This document shows positions 25,783-33,815 of a stretch of 64,000 nt of DNA, in pieces (position 1 is the stretch's first letter; each line of letters starts with the position of its first letter). Position numbers and translations under genes: made by a program. Source of the DNA: Pseudoselenomonas ruminantium (GTDB taxonomy: Bacteria > Bacillota > Negativicutes > Selenomonadales > Selenomonadaceae). The stretch spans positions 129,872 through 193,871 of the forward strand of contig SVCA01000005.1 in the NCBI GenBank assembly GCA_015058625.1, read 5' to 3'. The notes below the pieces were generated by a model, which saw only the letters and a list, made by a program, of their open reading frames with translations, was not told the DNA's origin and did not search any database.

Positions 25783-26358
25783 ATGCGACAAGTTTATAGG
25801 TGTGGACAGATTGACGGGCATTTAAGCACACCGCTTATGTATGGCGGGCGGCTGGATGATTACGGCAATTCGATTTTAGATGATGATGGGCGGCAGGATA
25901 ACAAACCTTATGGGCGGGAATGGGACGATAAAGCCAAAGAGTACCTTGCAGACCATCCCTATTGTGAAAGATGTGCAAAACAGGGTAAACGGACAAAAGC
26001 CGCCCTCGTTCATCATGTGCAGTATGTACGGAGTGGCGGGGGCAATGGAAACAGCAACCTGCAAGCACTTTGCCACCATTGCCACGAAGAAATCCACAAA
26101 AGAAGGAAGGTAGACAACATGGACAATTTAGACGTAGGACAGGCACGGGAGGACATGGTAACGCCGGAGCAGGCTTTGGCTGATTTGAAAGCTGCCGAAA
26201 GTGAAATGTATTGGGAGAGTGACAAGGACAGGGCGGACAAGGTAGAGAACGCCTTGCGGGGTTGCAGGGAACGGGCAGACAACGCCACAAGTGAAGATGA
26301 AGCACTGGAAGCCTTACAGGACTATGAAGCAAGTTTATATTTGAAGGAGGATAACTAA
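25783..26358 (+). CDS. HNH endonuclease with helical C-terminal extension
   Basis: 191 residues. The HNH/zinc motif is complete: HPYCERCAKQGKRTKAALVH, then HHVQYVRSGG and LQALCHHCHEEIHKRRK (about residues 58-108). Residues 110-191 are an acidic helical extension (EQALADLKAAESEMYWESDK), perhaps a former separate gene because an ATG follows GAAGGAAGG inside at about 26119. Phage HNH proteins often assist DNA packaging with terminase. Confidence 0.8.
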   Translation: MRQVYRCGQIDGHLSTPLMYGGRLDDYGNSILDDDGRQDNKPYGREWDDKAKEYLADHPYCERCAKQGKRTKAALVHHVQYVRSGGGNGNSNLQALCHHCHEEIHKRRKVDNMDNLDVGQAREDMVTPEQALADLKAAESEMYWESDKDRADKVENALRGCRERADNATSEDEALEALQDYEASLYLKEDN

Positions 26359-26360
26359 CC

Positions 26361-26756
26361 ATGATTAGATTGTATAACACCACAAAACGCGCTGTAGATG
26401 TAGACGGCATTATTGCACCATTGGCTTATAGGGAACTGGAGAGCCTGAAAGCACTGGAGGAGATTACAAGGATTTATCCACGGGTGGCTGAAATGCTCAA
26501 AGACGGAGAACTGAGAGCCTACGACACGGACAAAGACAAGGCGGCTATTAACCGTCTGGAGAGCTTCAAAGCGGCAGTATTGGCTCATGGTAACACCAAG
26601 GATATTATCTATGCTGATGATGATTTTGGGCAGTATGCGGCTTTGTTAAGACAACAGCGCAATAAATACGGCACCGTCAAGGCAAATGAGGAAGATACAG
26701 ACCGGCAGCACGCCGAACGATTGGCATACAATGACATGGTTAAAGACGGTCTGTAA
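26361..26756 (+). CDS. Hypothetical protein of the element
   Basis: 131 residues, helical, starting MIRLYNTTKRAVDVDGIIAP. GAAGGAGGATAACTAACC precedes the ATG, 2 bp after the HNH gene. The N-terminal 45 residues resemble small phage tail-region proteins, but I do not recognise a family. Confidence 0.65.
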   Translation: MIRLYNTTKRAVDVDGIIAPLAYRELESLKALEEITRIYPRVAEMLKDGELRAYDTDKDKAAINRLESFKAAVLAHGNTKDIIYADDDFGQYAALLRQQRNKYGTVKANEEDTDRQHAERLAYNDMVKDGL

Positions 26757-26769
26757 TGTCAAGAAAAAC

Positions 26770-26812
26770 TTATTACTTCCTATAACGATGAATTATCGGA
26801 AGTAATAAAATG
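26770..26812 (+). terminator. Hairpin after the early operon of the element
   Basis: TTATTACTTCC (26770-26780) pairs perfectly with GGAAGTAATAA (26798-26808) around a 17-nt loop. The T tail is poor, so it may be an mRNA stabiliser rather than a terminator. Confidence 0.5.
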
Positions 26813-26947
26813 AGGTTTTGGACATTGCAAAAAGTGAACTGAAAAACAGCGAATTATCCCTTGTATGGGCGTTCATCGGAGCGGATGAACGCCCTATATA
26901 CTATCAAAAGGGCAAAAAATAGGGCAGGAATTGCAAGGAGGGTAAAA

Positions 26948-28918
26948 ATGGCAACAGTAAGAGAGTTAATCACAAAAATAACTTTCCATGTGGATGATAC
27001 CGGATTAAAACGGGCTGAAAAAGCATTGCGGCGTTTTAGGCAGGTAGCACAACAGGCTGGTACGCAGGCAGGACAGTCACTTAACAGAGTGTCGACAGCG
27101 GCACAACAGGCAACCAGCGCAACCAACAACACAAGAACAGCTATGAGCCGTCTAAGAAGCTCAATGCAGGGTATTAACGGTAATGGACTTCACAGGGTAT
27201 CAACAGCAGCACAACAGGCGGCAAATAATATTAACTTGGTGACTACGGCGGCAAATAGGGCAGGCAGCGCAGTTAATAGGCTAGGTGCAACCTCTAGCAC
27301 GGCGGCTAATGGTGCAGGTACATCATGGCGGCAGTTGGCTGCAACGATAGCGGCAACGATAGCGGGCGGCAGTATTATCGACACCGCTAATGAAACAATG
27401 AACCTTGATAACAGACTAAAAGTTATCCAGCAGGATAAACAGGAACGGGCAAAACTGAAAAAATCCTTATATGACATCGGACAGGATGCGAGGGCAGACT
27501 ATTTGTCTTTAGGTGATTTGTTTTTCAAAGTCCGGCAGTCTGGAGCTGCCTTTGGGATTGATGACCAAAAAGGATTAGAGCTGACTGAGATTGTGAGCAA
27601 GGCACTCACAACGGGGGGAGCAAGCACAGCAGAAAAAAACGCCACAATTCTACAGTTAGGGCAAGCGCTGGGCAGTGGAGTCCTTCAGGGGGACGAATTG
27701 CGCTCACTCAAAGAAAACGCCGGGCAGTTAATGCAGTATATGGCTGATGAAATGGGCGTGACTGTTGGACAGCTCAAAGACATGGGAGCGAAGGGCGAGC
27801 TGACTACTGAGCAAGTCACCAAAGCAATTTTGGCAGCAGGGAAAAAGGTACGGGCTGACTTTGCTTTGTCTACGCAGACCATAGGGCAGTCATGGGAGCG
27901 CGTGAAAAACGCCTTCAAATATTCGATTGATGAAATTGAAAGCGAAACACACATTTTTAGTCGTATAGCTAACGGCATAAGCACCGCCCTTGATGTGAGT
28001 ATAAAAGCCGCCCGCGACATAAAAAATATATGGAACGGCGATAGTAAGACCACAAAGGAAAATCCGATGTTATCATCTATAGTGCTGGGAGCTAAGGCAG
28101 CAGTTAGCCAGGTATCGAAACTCTACAAAACAGCAAAAAAGAATTTCTCGGACTTATCTGTAAAAATTCAGTACAAACGTGCAAAGCTGACCGGCTCGCC
28201 AGTATCGCCAGCATTACAGGAACAATACAACGCTACGTTGCCAGCAGGGGGAGGTCTGACAGGTGGCACGTTTGATGAAGGTAAACAGCAGTTAAACGAC
28301 TTTATGGAGCGCATAGCGGGGTATATCGCCAGTGTCGAAAATCTTTTCGCTCGTATTGGTGAAGGTATCCGAAACAGCTTAGAACCATTTACAAGTGGGG
28401 AGTTTTCGACAGTATGGGCATATGTAGAAGGTCAATTCGCGGCAGGGCTCGAAAAGCTGGGTATAGCATGGGAAAACCTGGGCAATGGAATTTCCGCCAT
28501 TACACCGCTTTTGCAGGTTATTGCTCAAGTTGTGGGGACTGTATTAGTCAAGGCTTTCGAAGGGCTGCTCGTTGTAGGGAGCTGGGTATTTAATGGACTT
28601 GCCACCCTGATTAAATGGGTGACAGATTTAATTGACATTTTCGCCAGTGCTGTAAAGATTTGCGCTAATGAGCTTGCATACCTGATAGACCTTGCAAAAC
28701 AGGCATTGCAATACTTAGGACTTGTCAATTCCTCCAGCGGGGTAAATGTTGGTGCAGTAGATAGAATGTTCGCTGGTAGGCTCAATGGTGGCGTAACTGT
28801 TACGAATAATATTACACAAAATAATGAGTTCCCACCGCTGAAGGAAACCACAATACCTAAATATATTCGTGAGGTATCACCACAACCACAATACCCAAAT
28901 ATAAGCCTATATTACTAG
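26948..28918 (+). CDS. Phage tail tape-measure protein
   Basis: 656 residues. The ATG at 26948 follows GGAGGG; the frame is open 87 bp upstream. Residues 1-100 are repetitive (RVSTAAQQA repeated, NNTRTAMSRLRSSM). The tape-measure core follows at about 150-310 (LDNRLKVIQQDKQERAKLKK, LEKALTTGG-like stretch, GVLQGDELRSLKENAGQLMQ, MGAKGELTTEQVTKAILAAG). The C-terminal half has hydrophobic segments (FEGLLVVGSWVFNGLATLIK). It normally sets tail length, but no other tail gene is present here. Confidence 0.88.
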   Translation: MATVRELITKITFHVDDTGLKRAEKALRRFRQVAQQAGTQAGQSLNRVSTAAQQATSATNNTRTAMSRLRSSMQGINGNGLHRVSTAAQQAANNINLVTTAANRAGSAVNRLGATSSTAANGAGTSWRQLAATIAATIAGGSIIDTANETMNLDNRLKVIQQDKQERAKLKKSLYDIGQDARADYLSLGDLFFKVRQSGAAFGIDDQKGLELTEIVSKALTTGGASTAEKNATILQLGQALGSGVLQGDELRSLKENAGQLMQYMADEMGVTVGQLKDMGAKGELTTEQVTKAILAAGKKVRADFALSTQTIGQSWERVKNAFKYSIDEIESETHIFSRIANGISTALDVSIKAARDIKNIWNGDSKTTKENPMLSSIVLGAKAAVSQVSKLYKTAKKNFSDLSVKIQYKRAKLTGSPVSPALQEQYNATLPAGGGLTGGTFDEGKQQLNDFMERIAGYIASVENLFARIGEGIRNSLEPFTSGEFSTVWAYVEGQFAAGLEKLGIAWENLGNGISAITPLLQVIAQVVGTVLVKAFEGLLVVGSWVFNGLATLIKWVTDLIDIFASAVKICANELAYLIDLAKQALQYLGLVNSSSGVNVGAVDRMFAGRLNGGVTVTNNITQNNEFPPLKETTIPKYIREVSPQPQYPNISLYY

Positions 28919-28927
28919 ATTTATCCC

Positions 28928-29045
28928 TGTACAAATTGCAAGCCATTGTCTATAATATTATTAGGTCTTGAGTTATCAGGATATACATATTGGCAAAAAA
29001 CGGCAAAAAGGCGCTATGTGTTCGGACGGACAAAGCGCCTTTTTG
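28928..29045 (+). ncRNA. Small promoter-terminator unit A after the mobile element
   Basis: TGTACA (28928-28933), 17-bp spacer, TATAAT (28951-28956), and a terminator AAAGGCGC..GCGCCTTTTT at about 29005-29045. The transcript of about 80 nt has no convincing ORF. Confidence 0.5.
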
Positions 29046-29096
29046 CTTATGAAAATAATGCAACGACCATACAACGGCAGTCGCTGAGCGCTCGCC

Positions 29097-29210
29097 TTGA
29101 CCAACTCAACATGGTAATGTTATAATGATTATAGTTAGTGTTTTAATCAGACAGTTTTGTCATCCTGTTCTCCTGCTCGCTTGAAGGTGAGCAGGATTTT
29201 TTTTGCTTTT
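29097..29210 (+). ncRNA. Small promoter-terminator unit B
   Basis: TTGACC (29097-29102) and TATAAT (29121-29126), 18-bp spacer, then TCCTGCTC..GAGCAGGA with eight or more T at about 29171-29206. About 70 nt of untranslated RNA. Confidence 0.5.
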
Positions 29211-29227
29211 TTTGATATAGTAGTGGA

Positions 29228-29375
29228 TTGTAAAAGATGCCTATATTTGCTATACTTGCGTTAAGGTGTTCAAATGTTGCGCCAGCGATTTCGGCTGTAT
29301 TTATCATTCAGCAGGTATACTGGAACGCGAAAAGAGATTTCATGTTTTTAGCGTAGGCGTGAAGTCTCTTTTTGT
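29228..29375 (+). ncRNA. Small promoter-terminator unit C
   Basis: TTGTAA (29228-29233), 17-bp spacer, TATACT (29251-29256), and a terminator with AAAGAGA..TCTCTTTTT at about 29330-29374. It shares AGGTGTTCAA with the antitoxin-like RNA at 29799. No toxin-like ORF faces it. Confidence 0.5.
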
Positions 29376-29419
29376 TATGGCTGGTCGTTGTATTATGCAA
29401 AATAAAGGACGTGTTCCAT

Positions 29420-29665
29420 GTGGCAGATAAAGGAAATATAAGAGCAAAACTTGATTCGGAAATTTTAGATGTTGCGTTTTCGTATGAAGATGAAGAAGTG
29501 TTTATTATGCCTCGTGGTTCAAAAATATATGATGTGTGGTATGGCACTGGTGAAAATGAGGTAAAGAAAACTTATACCAGTCTTGAAGATTTAATGACCG
29601 ATAAATTTTATAACGGAAAATCACTGGAAGAAATTGCTGACAGGATAAAGGTAAAATATTATTGA
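29420..29665 (+). CDS. Small hypothetical protein (81 residues)
   Basis: GTG start preferred because AAAGGA lies about 11 nt upstream; it begins MADKGNIRAKLDSEILDVAF. The C-terminal part (KTYTSLEDLMTDKFYNGKSL, EEIADRIKVKYY) is helical. No family recognised. Base composition is AT-rich like the following intergenic units, so it may be horizontally acquired. Confidence 0.6.
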   Translation: MADKGNIRAKLDSEILDVAFSYEDEEVFIMPRGSKIYDVWYGTGENEVKKTYTSLEDLMTDKFYNGKSLEEIADRIKVKYY

Positions 29666-29763
29666 GGCTGTAATTGATATTAATTCTAACTGTGGTTAAC
29701 TACCCTTAGCAACAGTTAGGGGTAAATAATAGTCAAAAACAGTAATTATACATGGTCTATATC

Positions 29764-29792
29764 TTGATATGATTTAAGGGGTGTGCTATACT
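29764..29792 (+). promoter_or_regulatory. Promoter of antitoxin-like RNA 2
   Basis: TTGATA (29764-29769), 17-bp spacer, TATACT (29787-29792). Confidence 0.7.
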
Positions 29793-29798
29793 TAAACC

Positions 29799-29905
29799 AT
29801 AGTCGGACACTTGGGCAAGAGGTGTTCAATCTATGCGCGTGGTATTCATTGCACGAAAAGGAAGCCCCCGGCGGAGTCGCTAAACATACCGTCGGGGGCT
29901 TCTTG
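29799..29905 (+). ncRNA. Candidate antitoxin RNA of type I pair 2
   Basis: About 105 nt ending in a strong hairpin, GAAGCCCCCG (29861-29870) with CGGGGGCTTC (29893-29902). CGCGTGGT followed shortly by TTCA occurs here (29836-29848) and again over the start of the convergent small gene (30022-30033), so the RNA can pair with that gene's translation start. Confidence 0.6.
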
Positions 29906-29932
29906 CATAATTACGGCTATGCCAGACCGGGC

Positions 29933-30034
29933 CTAATTGCTCATAATTAACGTGATTAACCAGTCTAGACACTTAGTAACGTAGTTGGCAAGTACGCTAC
30001 ATATGACGGCAATCACGATTTCGCGTGGTTTCAC
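29933..30034 (-). CDS. Candidate type I toxin peptide 2 (33 residues)
   Basis: GTG start with AAGGAGGG about 8 nt upstream. The peptide begins MKPREIVIAVICSVLANYVT and ends in a second hydrophobic run (WLITLIMSN). A short membrane peptide convergent with RNA 2 fits a type I toxin. The leader holds a hairpin, CGTTGC (30052-30057) with GCAACG (30081-30086), and a TATAAT -10 on the minus strand at 30092-30097. Confidence 0.6.
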   Translation of the reverse strand: MKPREIVIAVICSVLANYVTKCLDWLITLIMSN

Positions 30035-30204
30035 TACACGGCCCTCCTTCCCGTTGCGGGGACTTCCCTAGAGGGTGGGAGCAACGAAATAATTATAACA
30101 CGGAACCGGGATTGGGAAAAGGGTTAGTTGGGGATATGTGGTTTTTAACATTCGTACTCTGTGGACTATGTGAAAGCACATCCCAGCTATTAATGCTTAC
30201 GGAT

Positions 30205-30232
30205 GATTAAGCCCCTTTATGGGGCTTTTTTG
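30205..30232 (+). terminator. Terminator upstream of the phosphatase gene
   Basis: AGCCCC and GGGGCT stem followed by six T. The only transcript seen on this strand just before it is RNA 2, which has its own terminator at 29905, so this may end an unseen short RNA. Confidence 0.6.
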
Positions 30233-30254
30233 ACTATGTGGGGAGGGATTGAGG

Positions 30255-31493
30255 ATGTTGTTGAAAAAGATTTGGGCTGCTTTGTTGATGGTGCTGTGCC
30301 TCTGTCAGCAGGTGGAGGCAGTGCCGCAGGACGCATTTCACAGCAAGTATCATCTGGCGCAGGTTATCGTCCTGTCGCGGCATAATATTCGGGCGCCGCT
30401 GGTAAGCAAGGAGAAATTGGGCGAGATTACCACACACACTTGGCATGATTTTGGTGTAAAGGGCGGCGAGCTCACCGCGCATGGCGCGCAGATTGAGGAA
30501 AAAATGGGGGCCTATTGCCGGCTTTACTTCCAGAAGGAAGAACTGTTCCCCGCAGATTATCAGCCAGAGGCGCGGGATATCCTGCTCTATGCCAATGCCT
30601 TCCAGCGCACCATTGCCACGGTCAGAAGTTTTGAAACGGGGATGTTCCCGGATGTGGATGTGCCCGTTCAGTATAAAGGCGATGTGAATGAAGCAGACCC
30701 CGTATTTTTGCCGGGGCAGGCGGGACATAAGCCCGCTTATGATGAAATGCTGACCGCTGAACTTACGGCCTTGGGCGGCAATGCTGCCCTGACGCAGCGT
30801 GTAGCAGCTGGTGTAAAGACGGCGGCTGTCGTTTTTGACAATCCGGAAGTCAGCAAGGGCGAGTTTGAGGTGAGCGTCAAGGATGGCGTTCATTTGGGCG
30901 GTTCCATCCGTCCGCTGATGACCGCTTGTGATGCCCTGGTCTTGCAGTATTATGAACTGGGTGACAGCCGCGCAAGCTTTGGCCATGACCTTGGCTTTAA
31001 CGAGTGGCGGGAGATTGCAGCCGTGAAGGACCTGGGCATTCATACCTATCGCCATCTGCCTGCGCTTTCCCGGGCGCTGGCACGGCCGGTACTGTCCATC
31101 TTTCAGGAGGAGCTGAATCTGCAAAAGCGCAAGTTCACCTTCCTGTGCGGCCATGATACCAACCTTGCGTCGGTGATGGGGGCCATGGAGGTCAAGGATA
31201 CCGAGCTGCCGGAAATCATCGAGCAGGAAGCGCCCATTGGCTCGAAACTCGTGGTGGAAGAATGGCAGGACGCGGACGGCGAAAGCTATGTGGCTCTGAA
31301 ACTGGTCTATCCTTCGACCAGCCAGCTCTGCGGCAAAACACCTATCGATGCCGATAACCCGCCGCAGGCTGTGCCCCTGCATTTGCAGAATATCTACCCC
31401 AACCCTGACGGGCTGATTACCATGCAGGATTTCCAGCAGCGGCTTACCGATGCCATTACCAGTGACGCGGAGCTGATGGGAATGCACTATTGA
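30255..31493 (+). CDS. Secreted histidine acid phosphatase (phytase-like)
   Basis: 412 residues. A signal peptide covers the first 22 residues (MLLKKIWAALLMVLCLCQQV, then EA). The catalytic RHxxRxP motif is RHNIRAP at residues 42-48, with Asn in place of the common Gly, and the C-terminal HD motif is CGHDTN near residue 298. It would hydrolyse phosphomonoesters such as inositol phosphates or sugar phosphates in the periplasm. GGGAGGG lies 7 nt before the ATG. Substrate cannot be fixed from sequence. Confidence 0.88.
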   Translation: MLLKKIWAALLMVLCLCQQVEAVPQDAFHSKYHLAQVIVLSRHNIRAPLVSKEKLGEITTHTWHDFGVKGGELTAHGAQIEEKMGAYCRLYFQKEELFPADYQPEARDILLYANAFQRTIATVRSFETGMFPDVDVPVQYKGDVNEADPVFLPGQAGHKPAYDEMLTAELTALGGNAALTQRVAAGVKTAAVVFDNPEVSKGEFEVSVKDGVHLGGSIRPLMTACDALVLQYYELGDSRASFGHDLGFNEWREIAAVKDLGIHTYRHLPALSRALARPVLSIFQEELNLQKRKFTFLCGHDTNLASVMGAMEVKDTELPEIIEQEAPIGSKLVVEEWQDADGESYVALKLVYPSTSQLCGKTPIDADNPPQAVPLHLQNIYPNPDGLITMQDFQQRLTDAITSDAELMGMHY

Positions 31494-31507
31494 AGATCGT
31501 TGAATAC

Positions 31508-31546
31508 AAAGAACCGGACGCATGAGCAGTACGTCCGGTTCTTTGC
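31508..31546 (+). terminator. Terminator after the phosphatase gene
   Basis: A 13-bp perfect stem, 31508-31520 against 31532-31544, with a short T tract. Confidence 0.75.
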
Positions 31547-31708
31547 TGTGTATGAATGCTGTTCTGTCATCTAGGGGGATAATGGTCAAAGGATTTTTGT
31601 GTTACACTATTTTCTGCAGAATAGGGAATAATGTGCTGTGAGATAAGGGGCAGGTACATGTATCTGCGAATTGTGGATGAACAGCTCTTGCCATAAGGTG
31701 GCGAAAAG

Positions 31709-31861
31709 ATGGAACAGACCATACTCACCGCCTTTTCCGCTGTGGGCTTTCCTATTGTCGTGACGTTTTATCTGTTGACCAGCTTTCAGAAGTCCATGGA
31801 TAAGTTCACCGATAAGCTGGGGGAGTTGATACAGGAACTTAGGCGGTTTGAAAAGAGATAA
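31709..31861 (+). CDS. YvrJ family small membrane protein
   Basis: 50 residues, below common length cut-offs. MEQTILTAFSAVGFPIVVTF is the YvrJ pattern: a membrane helix with GFPI, followed by a charged helix (KFTDKLGELIQELRRF). A close paralogue is encoded at 43884. GGTGGCGAAAAG precedes the ATG. Function unknown. In this genome one copy lies with DUF2922 and DUF1659 genes and this one is solitary. Confidence 0.8.
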   Translation: MEQTILTAFSAVGFPIVVTFYLLTSFQKSMDKFTDKLGELIQELRRFEKR

Positions 31862-31875
31862 GTTGAACAGCAAGT

Positions 31876-31920
31876 GGCTGACAGCGTATAGGTAAAGTTG
31901 ACCTGTACGCTGTCAGTTTT
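31876..31920 (+). terminator. Terminator after the YvrJ gene
   Basis: CTGACAGCGTA..GG and CC..TACGCTGTCAG stem followed by TTTTATTTT. The remaining sequence to 32148 is AT-rich with nothing further recognisable. Confidence 0.75.
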
Positions 31921-32148
31921 ATTTTCGTCAATTATGGGGGCTTGCTTCTTGGAAAGCAAAGGTATAAAATTAAGAAAAGCTCTAAGTAATTCATATTTTT
32001 TATAATTATTTTTTGATTTTATGAAAAGGATTATATGTAGATTTGACGAATACTAACAGTATGTTATATGAATTAAATAATGTGTATATCTAAGGCATCT
32101 ATATGAAAAAATAACCGATACGTATCTTGATTATGGGGAGAATATGTC

Positions 32149-33123
32149 ATGGGGATTTATAAATGTTATGATTTGATTATTAGAAAATTAAATTATTATG
32201 TCAGTTCTATGCGACTTTTCCATACCGTAAAAATAGCATTGATTATTATGGTGATGCTATTTTTATCGAATTCTAATGCGTTGGCTTTAGAACAGATTAT
32301 TTCAACGAAAGGAGTCTATATTTCTAGCTCATCTGAATCGATAAAGGATGCGAAACAGAATGCTTTTAATGATGCGTTAAGACAAGCGCTGGAACAAGCT
32401 GGTGTATTGGTTATTTCAACATCAAAGGTACATAATACTGTGTTGACAGAGGATGAGATAAGGACTATAGCATCTAAGATAATACATGTAAAATCTCAAC
32501 GGTATAGTATTAAGACTATAAATAATGATGCTATAGAAGCTACAGTCTATCTTGAAACATCTATATCAACAGATAGTATTAATAATCAACTAAATGATAT
32601 CATTAATGAAAATAAAAAATTAACAGAAATAAATAAGAAACTTGAACTTAGTAATGATGAGATAAAAGATAAATTACAATACTACCAAAGTATCGATGAT
32701 ATGGAAACATATATAAAGAAGAAATATACAATGGAAAGCGTAAATAAAATGCATCCTTGGACATACGAAGAGTTGAGGGCGAAACAGGATAGAGGGTTGA
32801 TAGCAGAGATTGCATTAGGACATTATTATATGGCACTAAGAAGATGGGATAATGCATTAACACATATAAAGGAATCTGAAAGACAAAATTTTAATATAAG
32901 TAAAATGATAGGGAGAAAATATGAGATGGGATGGCGTCAATATATAGATTTTGGTGAGATTTATTTTATGAAGAAAGATTATTCTGCAGCGGAGTTTCAT
33001 TTTAGAGAAGCTTATAAACGAATTAAATCGATGCATTTTAGTTCATCTGAATTGAGGAAAAAACGAATAGATGAATGTGCATATTATGTCAAGACAACAC
33101 AGTATATATTGGGGCATAAATAG
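32149..33123 (+). CDS. Membrane-anchored protein with FlgT-N/LPP20-like domain
   Basis: 324 residues. A hydrophobic segment at about 24-47 (IALIIMVMLFLSNSNALAL) is a signal or anchor. Residues 50-140 (IKDAKQNAFNDALRQALEQA, IASKIIHVKSQRY) resemble the FlgT N-terminal/LPP20 fold. A coiled coil (about 145-185) and a TPR-like C-terminus (EIALGHYYMALRRWDNALTH) follow. GC is far lower than in the surrounding genome. GGGGAGAAT precedes the ATG. Envelope localisation is likely; the function is unknown. Confidence 0.7.
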   Translation: MGIYKCYDLIIRKLNYYVSSMRLFHTVKIALIIMVMLFLSNSNALALEQIISTKGVYISSSSESIKDAKQNAFNDALRQALEQAGVLVISTSKVHNTVLTEDEIRTIASKIIHVKSQRYSIKTINNDAIEATVYLETSISTDSINNQLNDIINENKKLTEINKKLELSNDEIKDKLQYYQSIDDMETYIKKKYTMESVNKMHPWTYEELRAKQDRGLIAEIALGHYYMALRRWDNALTHIKESERQNFNISKMIGRKYEMGWRQYIDFGEIYFMKKDYSAAEFHFREAYKRIKSMHFSSSELRKKRIDECAYYVKTTQYILGHK

Positions 33124-33217
33124 AGAATAATTGTGACTGGTTATTATAAATTGGTATTTTAATAAACTTACATAAAATATAAGGCTTTAGTGATATATGG
33201 AATGGAGTGGTGTGGAT

Positions 33218-33703
33218 ATGAAAAAATATATGTTGGTTATTATGATGTTGTGTATTTTAAGTTTGTCTACTGTCGTACATGCTTTATCCAAAAATCAGGT
33301 TGCATTAGGTGGAATTCCTTTGGATGCACCCCTTACATATGTGAACAGCATCTATGGCCCGCCTACACGTATTGATGGTGGGGGACAATGGGTATCGCAT
33401 TATGGGAATGGATTCTTGGTATATTCAAGCCCTCGTACAACTGGAAAAGATAGTCGCTATAAAAAGGCGGTTAATTATGTTGATGAAATAAGAGTTACAC
33501 AAAATAATGGGATATCTACACCAGATGGAGCTTATGTTGGAATGCAAGAAATTAGTATAGAGGAATTATACGGAAAACCATTTAATAAATTTTCAAATAA
33601 GGATGGTCTCATAACTTACTGGTATTTTGCAGATACACAATTGCTGGCATTTGAAGTAAAAAATGGATTGGTAATTAGTATAAGAATTACGGAAACTGAT
33701 TGA
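33218..33703 (+). CDS. Secreted small protein, BamE/SmpA-like fold possible
   Basis: 161 residues. The ATG at 33218 gives a clean signal peptide (MKKYMLVIMMLCILSLSTVV, HA). The mature part has two repeats of a 'gets smaller then pairs' pattern, IPLDAPLTYVNSIYGPPTRI and ISIEELYGKPFNKF, like BamE-type domains. It is AT-rich and follows the FlgT-like gene, so both are probably one envelope module. Confidence 0.65.
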   Translation: MKKYMLVIMMLCILSLSTVVHALSKNQVALGGIPLDAPLTYVNSIYGPPTRIDGGGQWVSHYGNGFLVYSSPRTTGKDSRYKKAVNYVDEIRVTQNNGISTPDGAYVGMQEISIEELYGKPFNKFSNKDGLITYWYFADTQLLAFEVKNGLVISIRITETD

Positions 33704-33722
33704 TAAGTATGTAAATACTTAT

Positions 33723-33762
33723 ATTAGGCCTTCGTCTGGATATGGATGAAGGCCTAATGCTT
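33723..33762 (+). terminator. Hairpin after the secreted protein gene
   Basis: ATTAGGCCTTC (33723-33733) pairs with GAAGGCCTAAT (33748-33758). Confidence 0.65.
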
Positions 33763-33815
33763 TGATTTAGATGAAACAATTATTGTAAATTTAATTGTGG
33801 GAGATGAATGATTGT

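Larger units (their letters stand above)
19156..28918. mobile_element. Satellite-like integrated element with serine recombinase
   Basis: About 9.8 kb, from beyond the recombinase gene to the end of the tape-measure gene. It has a recombinase, a CI/Cro-type switch, a VapE replication protein with an adjacent iteron origin, small phage-type genes, an HNH nuclease and a tape-measure protein. There is no large terminase, portal, capsid, holin or lysin, so it is not a complete prophage. ATTACTAG occurs near both ends (19157-19164 and 28911-28918) and is a tentative attachment core. Right boundary uncertain. Confidence 0.6.

Noticed and set aside
30234..31589. A 451-residue ORF antisense to the phosphatase gene
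   Set aside because: The plus-strand gene has a signal peptide, catalytic motifs and a ribosome site; the antisense frame is open only because of its codon pattern.
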